DNA of 64,000 bases, taken from NCBI RefSeq assembly GCF_016616235.1, contig NZ_CP067100.1, positions 4,957,001-5,021,000 on the forward strand. Reading direction: 5' to 3'. A program made the position numbers and the translations under genes. The notes under the pieces are model-generated. The model worked only from the letters and a program-made list of their open reading frames with translations. It was not told where the DNA came from and did no database searches. Source of the stretch: Bradyrhizobium diazoefficiens (lineage in GTDB: Bacteria > Pseudomonadota > Alphaproteobacteria > Rhizobiales > Xanthobacteraceae). Below, piece after piece: positions 8,181 through 16,347 of the stretch (positions are counted from its first letter, which is position 1; every line of letters starts with the position of its first letter).

Positions 8181-9338
8181 TTATCGCTTGGCGTATTGCA
8201 CGGCCGCGCGGCCGATGCGTTCTCGGGCGACGATCAGCTTCATGATGCCGGCGGTGCCGTCTCCGATCTCCAGCCCCATCACGTCGCGCATCCGCTGCTG
8301 ATGCGGCGAGTCCAGCGTCCAGCCGTAATGACCGAAGGTCAGCAGGCACTGATGGATGGCGTCGAAAGCAGTCTTCGGGCCCATCCATTTCACCATCGCC
8401 GCCTCCGCAGTGTGGGGCTGCCCTGCATCGCGCAATTCGATCGCGTGGTAGGACAATTGCCGAATCGCCGCCAACTGGCTTTCATATTCGACGAGCGGGA
8501 ACGTCACGCCCTGGTACTGGGCAATCGGCGCGTTGAAGGCATTGCGCGTCTTGGTGTACTCAAAGGCCTCGTCGAGCGATGCCTGCGCGCAGCCGATGCA
8601 TTCCAGCGCGATCAGCGCGCGGCTGTAGTCGAACCCGCGCATCACATGCGTGAAGCCCTGGTTCTCCGCGCCGAGACGGTTGGCCGCGGGGACACGGACG
8701 TTGTCGAAGAACACCGACCCGCGGCCGATGATCCGGCTTCCGACGTCGTTGAAGCGCGTACGCGACAGACCCGGGCTGTCGGCGGAAACGACTATCGCCG
8801 TGATGCCGCCGGCGCCGCTTTCGGCCGTGCCGGTGCGCGCGAAAACGATGAAGGCGTCGGCGCAATCGGCGAAGGTGATCGAGGTCTTCTCACCGTTCAG
8901 GACGTAGTGATCGCCTTCGCGGCGGCAGCGCAATTTCATATTACCCGCATCCGACCCGCCGCCCGGCTCTGTGACGCAAATGCCGAGCAGCTTCTCGCCG
9001 CTGATCATGCGCGGCAGCCATTCCTGCACGAGATCCGGGGAACCGCTGTTGGCGAGGATGGCACCCAGCAGTGAGACGTTGACCTGCACGGTGCTGATGT
9101 TGAAATCGCCATAGGCCAGCTCCTCGGCGATCACGCCCGCGGTGACGCCGGGCGCCGCCAGACCGCCGAACTGCTCTGGTAGATCCACTCCCAGCAGTCC
9201 GAGATCACCCAGCTCCCGGACGAGGTCGCGATCCATGACAGCCGCTCTTTCGCGTGCCTGATAGCTGGGAGCAAGCCGCTGCCGCGCGAAACGACGCGCC
9301 AGATCGCGAATTGCGAGTTGATCCTCAGTGAACAGCAT
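8181..9338 (-). CDS. Acyl-CoA dehydrogenase, possibly AliB-like
   Basis: FAD enzyme of 385 residues that would introduce an alpha-beta double bond into an acyl-CoA. It has the domain order of the family: an N-terminal helical part, the FAD/substrate motif CVTEPGGGSDAGNM, the beta domain with VLNGEKTSITFADCADAF, and the C-terminal helical domain. Where medium-chain enzymes carry the catalytic Glu in YEGT-x-EI, this protein reads IGDGTAGIMK, so Asp replaces Glu. Overall layout and the MLFTEDQ opening recall cyclohexanecarboxyl-CoA dehydrogenase AliB, but that is only a suggestion. It is 53 bp downstream of a PaaG-like crotonase and upstream of the truncated oxidoreductase, in one minus-strand operon. 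Confidence 0.85.
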   Translation of the reverse strand: MLFTEDQLAIRDLARRFARQRLAPSYQARERAAVMDRDLVRELGDLGLLGVDLPEQFGGLAAPGVTAGVIAEELAYGDFNISTVQVNVSLLGAILANSGSPDLVQEWLPRMISGEKLLGICVTEPGGGSDAGNMKLRCRREGDHYVLNGEKTSITFADCADAFIVFARTGTAESGAGGITAIVVSADSPGLSRTRFNDVGSRIIGRGSVFFDNVRVPAANRLGAENQGFTHVMRGFDYSRALIALECIGCAQASLDEAFEYTKTRNAFNAPIAQYQGVTFPLVEYESQLAAIRQLSYHAIELRDAGQPHTAEAAMVKWMGPKTAFDAIHQCLLTFGHYGWTLDSPHQQRMRDVMGLEIGDGTAGIMKLIVARERIGRAAVQYAKR

Positions 9339-9391
9339 TCGATCTAGTCCTTCCGGTCACTTCAACAGACATCGACATGCGGGCAGGTTGC

Positions 9392-10180
9392 CTAACGCAC
9401 CTCGAAGGTCGGCTTTCGCTTCCCGAGAACGGCCTGCATGGCGTTCCACGCGTCTTCGGTCCGTGTGATGCGCGCCATGGCTCTCGCCTCGTTCTCGAGC
9501 TGCCCCTCCAGCCCTTCGGTCTCGCTGCTGATCAGAAGATTCTTGATCTCGCCATAGGCCAGCGTGGGGCCGACGGCCAATTGCCTGGCGAGCACCCAGG
9601 CCTCGTCGTTGAGCGACTCCGCGGCGATGACCCGGTTGATCAATCCCGCCGCGGCGGCTTCGTCGGCCGAAAGCGTCTCGTTCAACATCAGAAATTGCGA
9701 CGCCCGCCGGCTGCCCATGCGCCTCGGCAGATAGTATGAGCCGCCGCTGTCGCTTACGATACCGATCCCGGCGAAGGCCGCGTAGAACTTCGCCGCCGGC
9801 GACGCCAACACGAAATCCGCGCCTGCGACCAGCGCCACCGCTCCGCCCGCGGCCAGGGCATGGACCGCCATGACGACAGGTGCGTTCATCCGCGCAAAGC
9901 GCGAAATCGCCATGTGCAGGTCCGCCGTCGCAGTCGAAACGAAATTCGCCAGATCACGCCGGTCGCGCGCCAGCGAGTTGAGATCGCCCCCCACGCTGAA
10001 AAACCGGCCCTTCGCATCGATCAGCACGGACCTGACGTCCGGATTGACCGTGCATTCCGTCGCAAGCTTGTTCAGACCCTCCGCGAACTGTCCGTCCAGT
10101 GGGTTGCCGCGCTCGGCTTGATTGAAGGTGATGTGCGCAACACCGTCCTTGATCGCAAACTCAAATGCGGTGAGCTTCAT
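9392..10180 (-). CDS. Enoyl-CoA hydratase/isomerase family protein, PaaG-like
   Basis: Crotonase-fold protein of 262 residues. Oxyanion-hole elements are FSVGGDL and AAGGAVALVAGADF. The catalytic loop reads FAGIGIVSDSGGSYYLPRRMG, in which Asp stands where the second catalytic Glu of classical hydratases would be. That is the pattern of PaaG-type double-bond isomerases, so isomerisation of an unsaturated acyl-CoA is more likely than hydration. I chose the ATG at 10180 because GGAGGCAGAA precedes it; the longer frame to 10273 would cover the operator at 10212-10230. It is the first gene of a minus-strand operon with the acyl-CoA dehydrogenase at 8181. Confidence 0.84.
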   Translation of the reverse strand: MKLTAFEFAIKDGVAHITFNQAERGNPLDGQFAEGLNKLATECTVNPDVRSVLIDAKGRFFSVGGDLNSLARDRRDLANFVSTATADLHMAISRFARMNAPVVMAVHALAAGGAVALVAGADFVLASPAAKFYAAFAGIGIVSDSGGSYYLPRRMGSRRASQFLMLNETLSADEAAAAGLINRVIAAESLNDEAWVLARQLAVGPTLAYGEIKNLLISSETEGLEGQLENEARAMARITRTEDAWNAMQAVLGKRKPTFEVR

Positions 10181-10211
10181 TTCTGCCTCCGAATGCCCGA
10201 CACCCTTGCTT

Positions 10212-10230
10212 ATTTGATAAACTACATTAC
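10212..10230 (-). promoter_or_regulatory. Island operator copy 1 (crotonase side)
   Basis: Minus-strand reading GTAATGTAGTTTATCAAAT. It shares TAGTTTATCA with copy 2 at 10351 and fits the island consensus RTRYGCTAGYNTACTA moderately. It sits 32 bp upstream of the crotonase ATG at 10180, a typical place for repressor binding over a promoter. Confidence 0.55.
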
Positions 10231-10350
10231 CTTTTTCTTGCACATCGTGCCAAGCTCTTTTTTCACGCTGCATAAAGCCTTTGGTGCGATTACGAAAAAC
10301 GCAGTCTCAATCGGCGGACATCGCGACCTCATGCGCGGCTGGACAATTTG

Positions 10351-10369
10351 GTGTGCTAGTTTATCATAA
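10351..10369 (+). promoter_or_regulatory. Island operator copy 2 (kinase side)
   Basis: Reads GTGTGCTAGTTTATCATAA, one of the best matches to the island consensus, 52 bp upstream of the kinase ATG at 10421. Together with copy 1 it marks the two sides of a divergent promoter. Confidence 0.62.
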
Positions 10370-10420
10370 GTCCCGGTAGACGGCGCATCGTCATCTTTCA
10401 TCCCGGACCCCAGAGGGAGC

Positions 10421-11521
10421 ATGGATCAGGCCGTGACGCGGCAGCACGAAGATATTCAACGTCCGGCGGGCCCCCCGCCGCAGACAGCACAACGCGGTCT
10501 CGCGCTTTTCGAGGATCCGTTGGCGCTGCAGGCCGCAGTCGGGGACTTCCTCAGCAAAGACGCGGGATATCCCGTCGTCATCGATCGGCTTCAGAAATTT
10601 CCTGCCGGCTTTTCCTGGATCACCTACGGCGTCAAGCTGCGCGGCCATCCGCGCGCCGACGACATGATCCTGCGCATCGGCCCCCCCTATGGCCTCTTCG
10701 CGCCTTACAGCGCGATGCCCGAGTTTCAATCGCTATCCGCGCTGGAGGGCAGCGGCGTGCCCGTGCCCCAAGCGTTCGCGGCCAGCGACGATAATTCCAT
10801 CTTAGGCGCTCCGTTCTTCTTCTGTGAGCGCGTCGCCGGCGATACACCGCTCCCCTGGGGCGGTGGCGATGGCGCGATGAATGATGCCCGTCGCGAGAGC
10901 CTCGCAGCGGACTTCATCGACTCCCTCGCCGCGCTCCACAATTTCGATTGGCGGCGCACCGAACTGGCGCAGTGGGACCCCGGCATTACCGTCGACAACG
11001 CCGCCGATCGTCAACTGGACTTCTGGTGGGAACGGTACCGCCGCTGGGCCCTGCGCGCACACCCGATGGCACATCGAACCTTCGCTTGGCTGCGCCGCAA
11101 TAAGCCGCGGGCTCCCCGCGTCACGCTTGTCCATGGCGACTATCGGCTAGGAAACTTCCTGGAACAGGATCAGCGGATTTCCGCCATTCTCGATTGGGAA
11201 CTGGTCCATCTCGGGGACCCGACCGAAGACCTTGGCTGGGCCTTTCTACCGCAATACCGCGCCGGCACCCGCATGGTCTGCGCCCTCGCCGACGAGGACG
11301 CCTTCCTGGCGCGCTATCAGGACAAGGCGGGCTATAAGATCGACCGCGGGGCGCTCCACTTCTACATCGTATTCTCGCTGCTCAAGCTCGCCCTCACCCA
11401 CATGGCGGCAGCTCGGTGCTTCGAGGATGGGCTGTTCAACGACATGCGGATGCCCGCGATGGCGACGCAAATCGGCCCGGTATTTCGCCAGATTGCCAAG
11501 ATCATGGAGCGCAGCTCGTGA
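10421..11521 (+). CDS. APH-fold phosphotransferase (LvaA/ACAD10-type kinase)
   Basis: A 366-residue kinase of the aminoglycoside phosphotransferase/choline kinase fold. The catalytic loop is LVHGDYRLGNFL and the metal-binding loop ILDWELVHLGDPTEDLGW. Relatives next to acyl-CoA dehydrogenases include LvaA of Pseudomonas levulinate catabolism and the kinase domain of ACAD10/11, which phosphorylate 4-hydroxyacyl-CoA so that the hydroxyl can be eliminated. An antibiotic-resistance role is unlikely in this setting. GAGGGAGC precedes the ATG at 10421. The stop overlaps the next gene (GTGA). An island operator lies 52 bp upstream. The substrate here is inferred to be a hydroxylated acyl-CoA. Confidence 0.8.
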   Translation: MDQAVTRQHEDIQRPAGPPPQTAQRGLALFEDPLALQAAVGDFLSKDAGYPVVIDRLQKFPAGFSWITYGVKLRGHPRADDMILRIGPPYGLFAPYSAMPEFQSLSALEGSGVPVPQAFAASDDNSILGAPFFFCERVAGDTPLPWGGGDGAMNDARRESLAADFIDSLAALHNFDWRRTELAQWDPGITVDNAADRQLDFWWERYRRWALRAHPMAHRTFAWLRRNKPRAPRVTLVHGDYRLGNFLEQDQRISAILDWELVHLGDPTEDLGWAFLPQYRAGTRMVCALADEDAFLARYQDKAGYKIDRGALHFYIVFSLLKLALTHMAAARCFEDGLFNDMRMPAMATQIGPVFRQIAKIMERSS

Positions 11522-12003
11522 ACAACTCGCTTCCCAGGTTGATCGACGGGATGATCGCTACGTTGCGGCGAGAAGTCATTCCCAATCTCGAAGGGGAGTT
11601 TGCGCGCGGCCAAGCTATCGGCATCATCTACATGCTTAACAGCATCCAGCGCCGCGCCAGCTGGTCGAACCGCTTTTTCCAGGAGCAGCTGCTCGCCTTC
11701 AGCAAGGCCAGCAAGCAACTTCAGGCCATGGCGGGAGAATTGCCCGGCGCGCCGTTGCCGGGTGTCACGGACGTTCCTGATTTACCAGATGAGGGCGCGC
11801 TGGAGGCCAGGCGCAACGCTGGCGATGAACAGCTCTGCCACATGATCGACTGGCTGGCCGAACGCCGCGGCAGCCTGCCCGGCAGCGTCGTCGCCCGAGT
11901 CGAGACCATCCTGGGCGATTGTCTCAACCGCCAGCTCAAGTGGGACATCGAAACCAGCGCCAAACCTATGTTCACTGAGATTTCGCGGGGCCGCGAAGAC
12001 TGA
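11518..12003 (+). CDS. Small helical protein coupled to the kinase (possible LvaB-like partner)
   Basis: A 161-residue protein from the GTG at 11518, overlapping the kinase stop by 4 bp, so the two are made together. It is predicted mostly helical and has no catalytic motif I recognise: VNNSLPRLIDGMIATLRREV, then PNLEGEFARGQAIGIIYMLN and NRQLKWDIETSAKPMF near the end. In levulinate catabolism the kinase LvaA works with a small partner of unknown fold, LvaB. This gene has the same position and the ...V-P-L-GEFARGQA pattern could be equivalent, but the match is from memory and weak. The longer frame starting inside the kinase gene is rejected. Confidence 0.6.
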   Translation: MNNSLPRLIDGMIATLRREVIPNLEGEFARGQAIGIIYMLNSIQRRASWSNRFFQEQLLAFSKASKQLQAMAGELPGAPLPGVTDVPDLPDEGALEARRNAGDEQLCHMIDWLAERRGSLPGSVVARVETILGDCLNRQLKWDIETSAKPMFTEISRGRED

Positions 12004-12017
12004 AGAGGAATACCGGC

Positions 12018-13133
12018 ATGCTATCGGCTCAAGACGACTTTATCGGACACCAGCTTCCCACAACGTTCGACCACGTCATGAACAGCGATCCGAGCTGGAT
12101 GGAGCGCTACTGGTACACCGGTCATCCGAAGCCGGACGGCGATTTCATCTTCGACGTCGGGCTCGGCTGGCACCCGAACCGCAACGTGATGGATGGTTTC
12201 GCCGGCGTCACCGTCGACGGCCGGCAGCACAACTTCAGGGTCTCCCGCAGGATGCGGCCGAATCCGCTCACCACCTCGATCGGCCCGCTTCACATCCAGA
12301 TACTCGAAGGGCTGCGGCGTCATCGCCTGCTGCTTGAGCCGAATGAGTCCAGCCTCGCGTTCGACCTCGAGTTCATCGCCACCATGAACCCGCACGAGGA
12401 AGAAGAGCATTTCCGCCGCCGTAATGGCCGGGTTACCGAGCACATGGCGCGCGCCCAACAGCTTGGCGCCTATCGTGGCTGGATCGAGGTCGACGGCAAG
12501 CGGCGTGACATCGAGGCCACGCGCTGGATCGGTCAGCGGGATCATTCGTGGGGGATTCGCGGCGAGATGCGCACCGACGAGACAAGCCCGCCCGTCACGT
12601 TCTATCCGCCTTTCTTCTACTGCTGGACGACGGCGCAATTCGCAAACCGCGGCCTGCACCTGTTCTTCAAGGAGCGCGCCCCCGGTGACCTCATCTACAT
12701 CTCCGGCGAGGAGGTGACGACCATCGGCGAGCGGTCGAAGACGACGCGGAAATTGGCCGGCATCGCTCACGACGTCGTCTGGGCCGACGATGCTCACGGC
12801 CAAACGGTCGAGCGCGCCGTGTTCGACGCCGTGTTCTCGGATGGAACGCACCGGAAGGTGAAGGTCCGCGCGCTGCCGGCGCGCTACTTCCTCAAGGGCG
12901 GCTTGTACGGCGGCCTGCGCGGCTGGTTCCACGGCGACGACAAGGGCAAATTCTACTCGGAACATGATGTCTGGACCCTCTCCGACCCGGCGACGCGGCG
13001 GTTGGTGCGCACGCTTGCCGACCACGTGATCGAGGTCGTCGATGGCGACGAGGTCGGATACGGCATCATCGAGTATGGCGTCGGCAAAGGCTACGAGAAG
13101 TACGCCGAGGTCCAGCACCATCCGCCGATCTGA
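12018..13133 (+). CDS. DUF7064/DUF7065-like protein of a CoA-catabolic operon
   Basis: A 371-residue protein of unknown activity with a beta-rich, lipocalin/CrtC-hydratase-like sequence. Recognisable blocks are SWMERYWYTGHPKPDG, the polar centre GQRDHSWGIRGEMR (paired with DRMNHSWGPRPE in the paralogue at 54024) and the end GYGIIEYGVGKGYEKY. The conserved D-H-SWG motif may be the functional core. It follows the small helical protein by 14 bp and should share the kinase transcript. Such proteins recur in steroid and lipid degradation loci, perhaps as hydratases or ligand binders, but no function is established that I know of. Confidence 0.7.
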   Translation: MLSAQDDFIGHQLPTTFDHVMNSDPSWMERYWYTGHPKPDGDFIFDVGLGWHPNRNVMDGFAGVTVDGRQHNFRVSRRMRPNPLTTSIGPLHIQILEGLRRHRLLLEPNESSLAFDLEFIATMNPHEEEEHFRRRNGRVTEHMARAQQLGAYRGWIEVDGKRRDIEATRWIGQRDHSWGIRGEMRTDETSPPVTFYPPFFYCWTTAQFANRGLHLFFKERAPGDLIYISGEEVTTIGERSKTTRKLAGIAHDVVWADDAHGQTVERAVFDAVFSDGTHRKVKVRALPARYFLKGGLYGGLRGWFHGDDKGKFYSEHDVWTLSDPATRRLVRTLADHVIEVVDGDEVGYGIIEYGVGKGYEKYAEVQHHPPI

Positions 13134-13231
13134 TCGGCGCGAACCAGAGAGCTGCAAATCAAAAGAACAGATGGAGCGTTTTCACGCTCTGCCGTCTTCG
13201 ATTCCAAGGGTACTGCGGGCAGGGTGGAGCT

Positions 13232-14182
13232 CTAGACTGCGGCAATCGCGCGCCGCGCCCGAGCATAATCCTCGGCCAGCCATGCAATGAAGTCGGCTGC
13301 AGGTTCGACGCGCTTGACCGCACCGATGCCCTGCCCCGCGCTCCAGATATCGCGCCAGGCCTTCCGATCGGATCCACCGCCCGAGATGTTCACCGCCCCT
13401 CGATCCGGGCGCCACAATGATGCCGGATCCAGTCCATTGGCCGTCACTGACGGCAGCAGAAAGGAGGCATTGGCCCCCGTGAAGCAATTCGCGATCACGA
13501 CATCCTTGGCCGCGCAATCCACGATCATCTGCTTGAAAGCGGGCTGAGTATTGGCCTCGGTCGAGGCCAAGAAGGGCGAACCGACATAAGCGAGATCCGC
13601 CCCGAGCGCTTCAGCTGCCAATATGGCGCTTCCCGTAGCTATACAGCCCGAGAGGATCAAGAGCCCGTGCCACCATTCGCGGATCTCCGCCATCAGCGCA
13701 AATGGTGACACATTGCCGGTGTGGCCGCCGGCACCGGCCGCGACGGCGATGATGCCATCAACCCCGAGATCAGCACATTTGCGCGCCTGGCGATCATTGA
13801 TTACATCGTTGAGTACGATGCCGCCGTAACCGTGAATGGCCTCCACGATCTTCGCACTCGCCGCCAGCGCCAGGACCACGATCGGCACCCGGTGCTTGAT
13901 CGTCAGTTCCAGATCGGCCTCGAGCCTGTCATTCGACTTGTGCGCCACCAGATTGACCGCGTAGGGAATCTGGCATCCTTCCAGCCCTTGCTCGATCCGC
14001 GTCAGATCATTGTCCAGCTCCGCGCTAGTGCGCGCGTTCAGCGCCGGGATGGAGCCGATGATGCCGGAAAGACATTGCGCGATCACCAGGTCGGGGGTTG
14101 ATGCGATAAACATCGGCGCGGCCATGACCGGGATCTTCAGGCCGCTGCGCAACCGCTTTGCAACATCCTGATCGAACTTCAT
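13232..14182 (-). CDS. Nitronate monooxygenase-family flavoprotein
   Basis: A TIM-barrel FMN protein of 316 residues related to 2-nitropropane dioxygenase and to FMN-dependent enoyl reductases. Signatures are PVMAAPMFIASTPDLVIAQ at the N-terminus, the phosphate-binding GAGGHTGNVSPFALM, and GSAILAAEALGADLAYVGSPFLAS. The start at 14182 has GGAGA 8 bases upstream; a longer frame to 14212 lacks a better site. It is the last gene of a minus-strand run that begins with the HMGS-like protein at 20320. Members of the family in lipid loci often act as oxidoreductases on unsaturated CoA esters, so detoxifying nitronates need not be its job. Confidence 0.78.
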   Translation of the reverse strand: MKFDQDVAKRLRSGLKIPVMAAPMFIASTPDLVIAQCLSGIIGSIPALNARTSAELDNDLTRIEQGLEGCQIPYAVNLVAHKSNDRLEADLELTIKHRVPIVVLALAASAKIVEAIHGYGGIVLNDVINDRQARKCADLGVDGIIAVAAGAGGHTGNVSPFALMAEIREWWHGLLILSGCIATGSAILAAEALGADLAYVGSPFLASTEANTQPAFKQMIVDCAAKDVVIANCFTGANASFLLPSVTANGLDPASLWRPDRGAVNISGGGSDRKAWRDIWSAGQGIGAVKRVEPAADFIAWLAEDYARARRAIAAV

Positions 14183-14217
14183 GCTGTTTCTCTCCTGCAC
14201 GCGGGCTTCCACGTTCC

Positions 14218-15129
14218 TCAGACGGGATCCCAGCTAAAGATGTCGGCCGAGCGATGCAGCGGATAGAGATCGTTCGCAAACATCGGAAACACCCGGTCGA
14301 TCACCGTCTCCGGTGTCCACCCTTCCGCCGTGTGCGCGGTCCGGACCGGACGCGGCTGCGAGAACAGGTAGATCTCGTTGTTGCGAACTCCGAAGATCTG
14401 TCCGGTGACGTGTGCCGCCGCATCGCTCGCGAGCGCGACCACGAAAGGGGCGATCTTCTCTGGAACGAGCTTCTTCAGGCCGTCGACGCGCCGTTGCTGC
14501 TCGGGCGTATTGGTCGGGATGGAAACGATCATTCGCGTCCATGCGAATGGTGCCACGGCATTCGAACGGACGCTGAAGCGCTGCATGTCGAGAGCAATCG
14601 ACTTCGACAGGCCGACGATACCCAGCTTGGCCGCCGCGTAATTGGCCTGCCCGAAATTGCCCACCAGCCCGGATGTCGACGTCATGTGCACGTAAGCACC
14701 TGATGCTTGTGTCTTGAAGAACGGCGCCGCGGCGCGGCTGACATGGAAGCTGCCTCGCAGATGGACGCTGATGACGGATTCGAACTCCTCCTCCGTCATC
14801 TTGTGAAACAGCCCATCGCGCAGATTCCCGGCATTATTCACGACGGCGTCGATCCGACCGAATGTGTCGATCGCCATCTGCACCATCGATTGAGCGCCCT
14901 TTGGACTCGTGACGCTGTCCGTGTTGGCGACGGCCCGGCCTCCGGCCGCATTGATCTCCTCGGCCACCTGCTTGGCCGGCGTGCTCTCGCTTGCCTCGCC
15001 GGCAAGATTGACCCCGAGATCGTTGACCACCACGGCCGCCCCCGCTTTGGCGAACGCCAACGCGATGCCTCGCCCGACCCCGCGGCCCGCGCCCGTGACC
15101 AGTGCGACCTTTCCGTCCATGATTCCCAT
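14218..15129 (-). CDS. Short-chain dehydrogenase, MFE-2/17beta-HSD4-like 3-hydroxyacyl-CoA dehydrogenase
   Basis: NAD-dependent SDR of 303 residues, probably oxidising a (3R)-hydroxyacyl-CoA. The glycine motif TGAGRGVGRG is followed by VVVNDLGVNLAGEASESTPA, an insert typical of the dehydrogenase domain of peroxisomal multifunctional enzyme 2. Catalytic residues appear in HMTSTSGLVGNFGQANYAAAK (Ser, Tyr, Lys). The tail RNNEIYLFSQPRP and SADIFSW also fits that group. I start at ATG 15129 (MGIMDGK); the second ATG at 15120 is possible. It lies 8 bp after the acyl-CoA dehydrogenase stop at 15138. MaoC hydratases elsewhere in the island could supply its substrate. Confidence 0.84.
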   Translation of the reverse strand: MGIMDGKVALVTGAGRGVGRGIALAFAKAGAAVVVNDLGVNLAGEASESTPAKQVAEEINAAGGRAVANTDSVTSPKGAQSMVQMAIDTFGRIDAVVNNAGNLRDGLFHKMTEEEFESVISVHLRGSFHVSRAAAPFFKTQASGAYVHMTSTSGLVGNFGQANYAAAKLGIVGLSKSIALDMQRFSVRSNAVAPFAWTRMIVSIPTNTPEQQRRVDGLKKLVPEKIAPFVVALASDAAAHVTGQIFGVRNNEIYLFSQPRPVRTAHTAEGWTPETVIDRVFPMFANDLYPLHRSADIFSWDPV

Positions 15130-15137
15130 AGTGCGCC

Positions 15138-16316
15138 TCAATAGCTTTTTGGCAGGCCAAGAACCTTCTCGGCCACGAACGAGAGGATGAGCTGCTCTGT
15201 GATCGGCGCGAGCCGCGTGAGCGAGACCTCGCGATAGAGCCGCTCGACGTGATATTCTTTGGCATAGCCGAAGCCGCCATGGGTCATGATCGACTGCCAG
15301 GCAGCCTCGTGCCCAGCTCGCGCGCCGAGGAACTTCGCCGAATTCGCCTCGGCCCCGCACGGCAGTCCCTGATCGTAAAGCTCTGCAGCCTTGACCGCCA
15401 TGAGCCAAGCGGATTCGAGATACATCCATTTTTCGGCAAGCGGATGCTGGATGCTCTGGTTTTGCCCGATCGGCCGGTCGAACACGACACGCTCCTGGGC
15501 ATAGCGGGTCGCCCGACGCAACGCATCCTGTCCGATACCGACGGCTTCCGAGGCGATCAGCACGCGTTCCGGGTTGAGACTATGCAGGATGTACGAGAAG
15601 CCCTTGCCTTCCTCGCCGATCCTGTCTTCTTCGGGAATGAACAGCCCGTCGATGAAGATGGCATTCGAATCGACCGCCTTGCGCGCCATCTTCGGAATGC
15701 GCTGGACGTCGATCTTGCTCCGATCCAGGTCCGTGTAGAAGATCGTGATCCCGTCGGTCGGCCGCGCGCAATCCTCGTATTTCGTGGTGCGCGTCAGCAG
15801 CATGATCTTGTTGGCGACCTGTGCCGTCGAGGTCCAGACCTTCTGGCCACGCACGATGTAGCCTCCCTCGACCTTCTCGGCGAAGGTCTTGATCCGTGTC
15901 GTGTTCAAGCCCGCGTCGGGCTCGGTGAAGCCGAAGCAGCACTGATCCTTGCCGGCGATGAGCTGCGGCACCCATCGCGCCTTCTGCTCAGATGTGCCCT
16001 TCACCACGATCGGATGCGGCCCAAAGAGGTTGATGTGCACGGTCGAGGCCGCCGCCATTCCCCCGCCATGGCTTGCCACCTCATGCATCATGATGGCGGC
16101 TTCGGTGACCCCGAGCCCGGATCCGCCGTACGCCTCGGGCATGGTGATGCCCAACCAGCCGGCCTCGGCCATGGCGCGATGGAATTCATGCGGGAACTTG
16201 CCATCCTCGTCGCGCGCGAGCCAGTACTCGTCATCGAACCGGGCGACCACGGCGCGCACGCCTTCGCGGATCGCATTCCGTTCGTCGTCCGTGGGTAATG
16301 GTCTCACTTCCGTCAT
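15138..16316 (-). CDS. Acyl-CoA dehydrogenase
   Basis: A 392-residue flavoprotein. Diagnostic parts are YGGSGLGVTEAAIMMHEVA, the FAD motif CCFGFTEPDAGLNTTRI, GQKVWTSTAQVANK and RYAQERVVFDRPIGQNQSIQH. The C-terminal catalytic region reads RLAPITEQLILSFVAEKVLG, so it lacks the medium-chain YEGT motif but keeps a Glu in the corresponding ITEQ. It sits between the SDR at 14218 (8 bp) and the CitE-like gene at 16348 (31 bp) and is co-transcribed with them. Substrate chain or ring type cannot be read from the sequence. Confidence 0.87.
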   Translation of the reverse strand: MTEVRPLPTDDERNAIREGVRAVVARFDDEYWLARDEDGKFPHEFHRAMAEAGWLGITMPEAYGGSGLGVTEAAIMMHEVASHGGGMAAASTVHINLFGPHPIVVKGTSEQKARWVPQLIAGKDQCCFGFTEPDAGLNTTRIKTFAEKVEGGYIVRGQKVWTSTAQVANKIMLLTRTTKYEDCARPTDGITIFYTDLDRSKIDVQRIPKMARKAVDSNAIFIDGLFIPEEDRIGEEGKGFSYILHSLNPERVLIASEAVGIGQDALRRATRYAQERVVFDRPIGQNQSIQHPLAEKWMYLESAWLMAVKAAELYDQGLPCGAEANSAKFLGARAGHEAAWQSIMTHGGFGYAKEYHVERLYREVSLTRLAPITEQLILSFVAEKVLGLPKSY

Positions 16317-16347
16317 GGGGCGTATGCTCTTCGCAAACCGGCTGTAT

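Noticed and set aside
10421..11521. Aminoglycoside resistance kinase
   Set aside because: Three kinases of this fold lie beside acyl-CoA metabolic genes and share their operators; the context fits acyl-CoA hydroxyl phosphorylation.
13134..13231. Short hairpin GAGCG-TTTTCA-CGCTC between convergent genes
   Set aside because: Only a 5-bp stem, too weak to call as a terminator.
14218..15429. Longer N-terminal extension of the MFE-2-like SDR
   Set aside because: The extra 100 residues are an out-of-frame reading of the upstream acyl-CoA dehydrogenase; MGIMDGK at 15129 is the natural SDR start.
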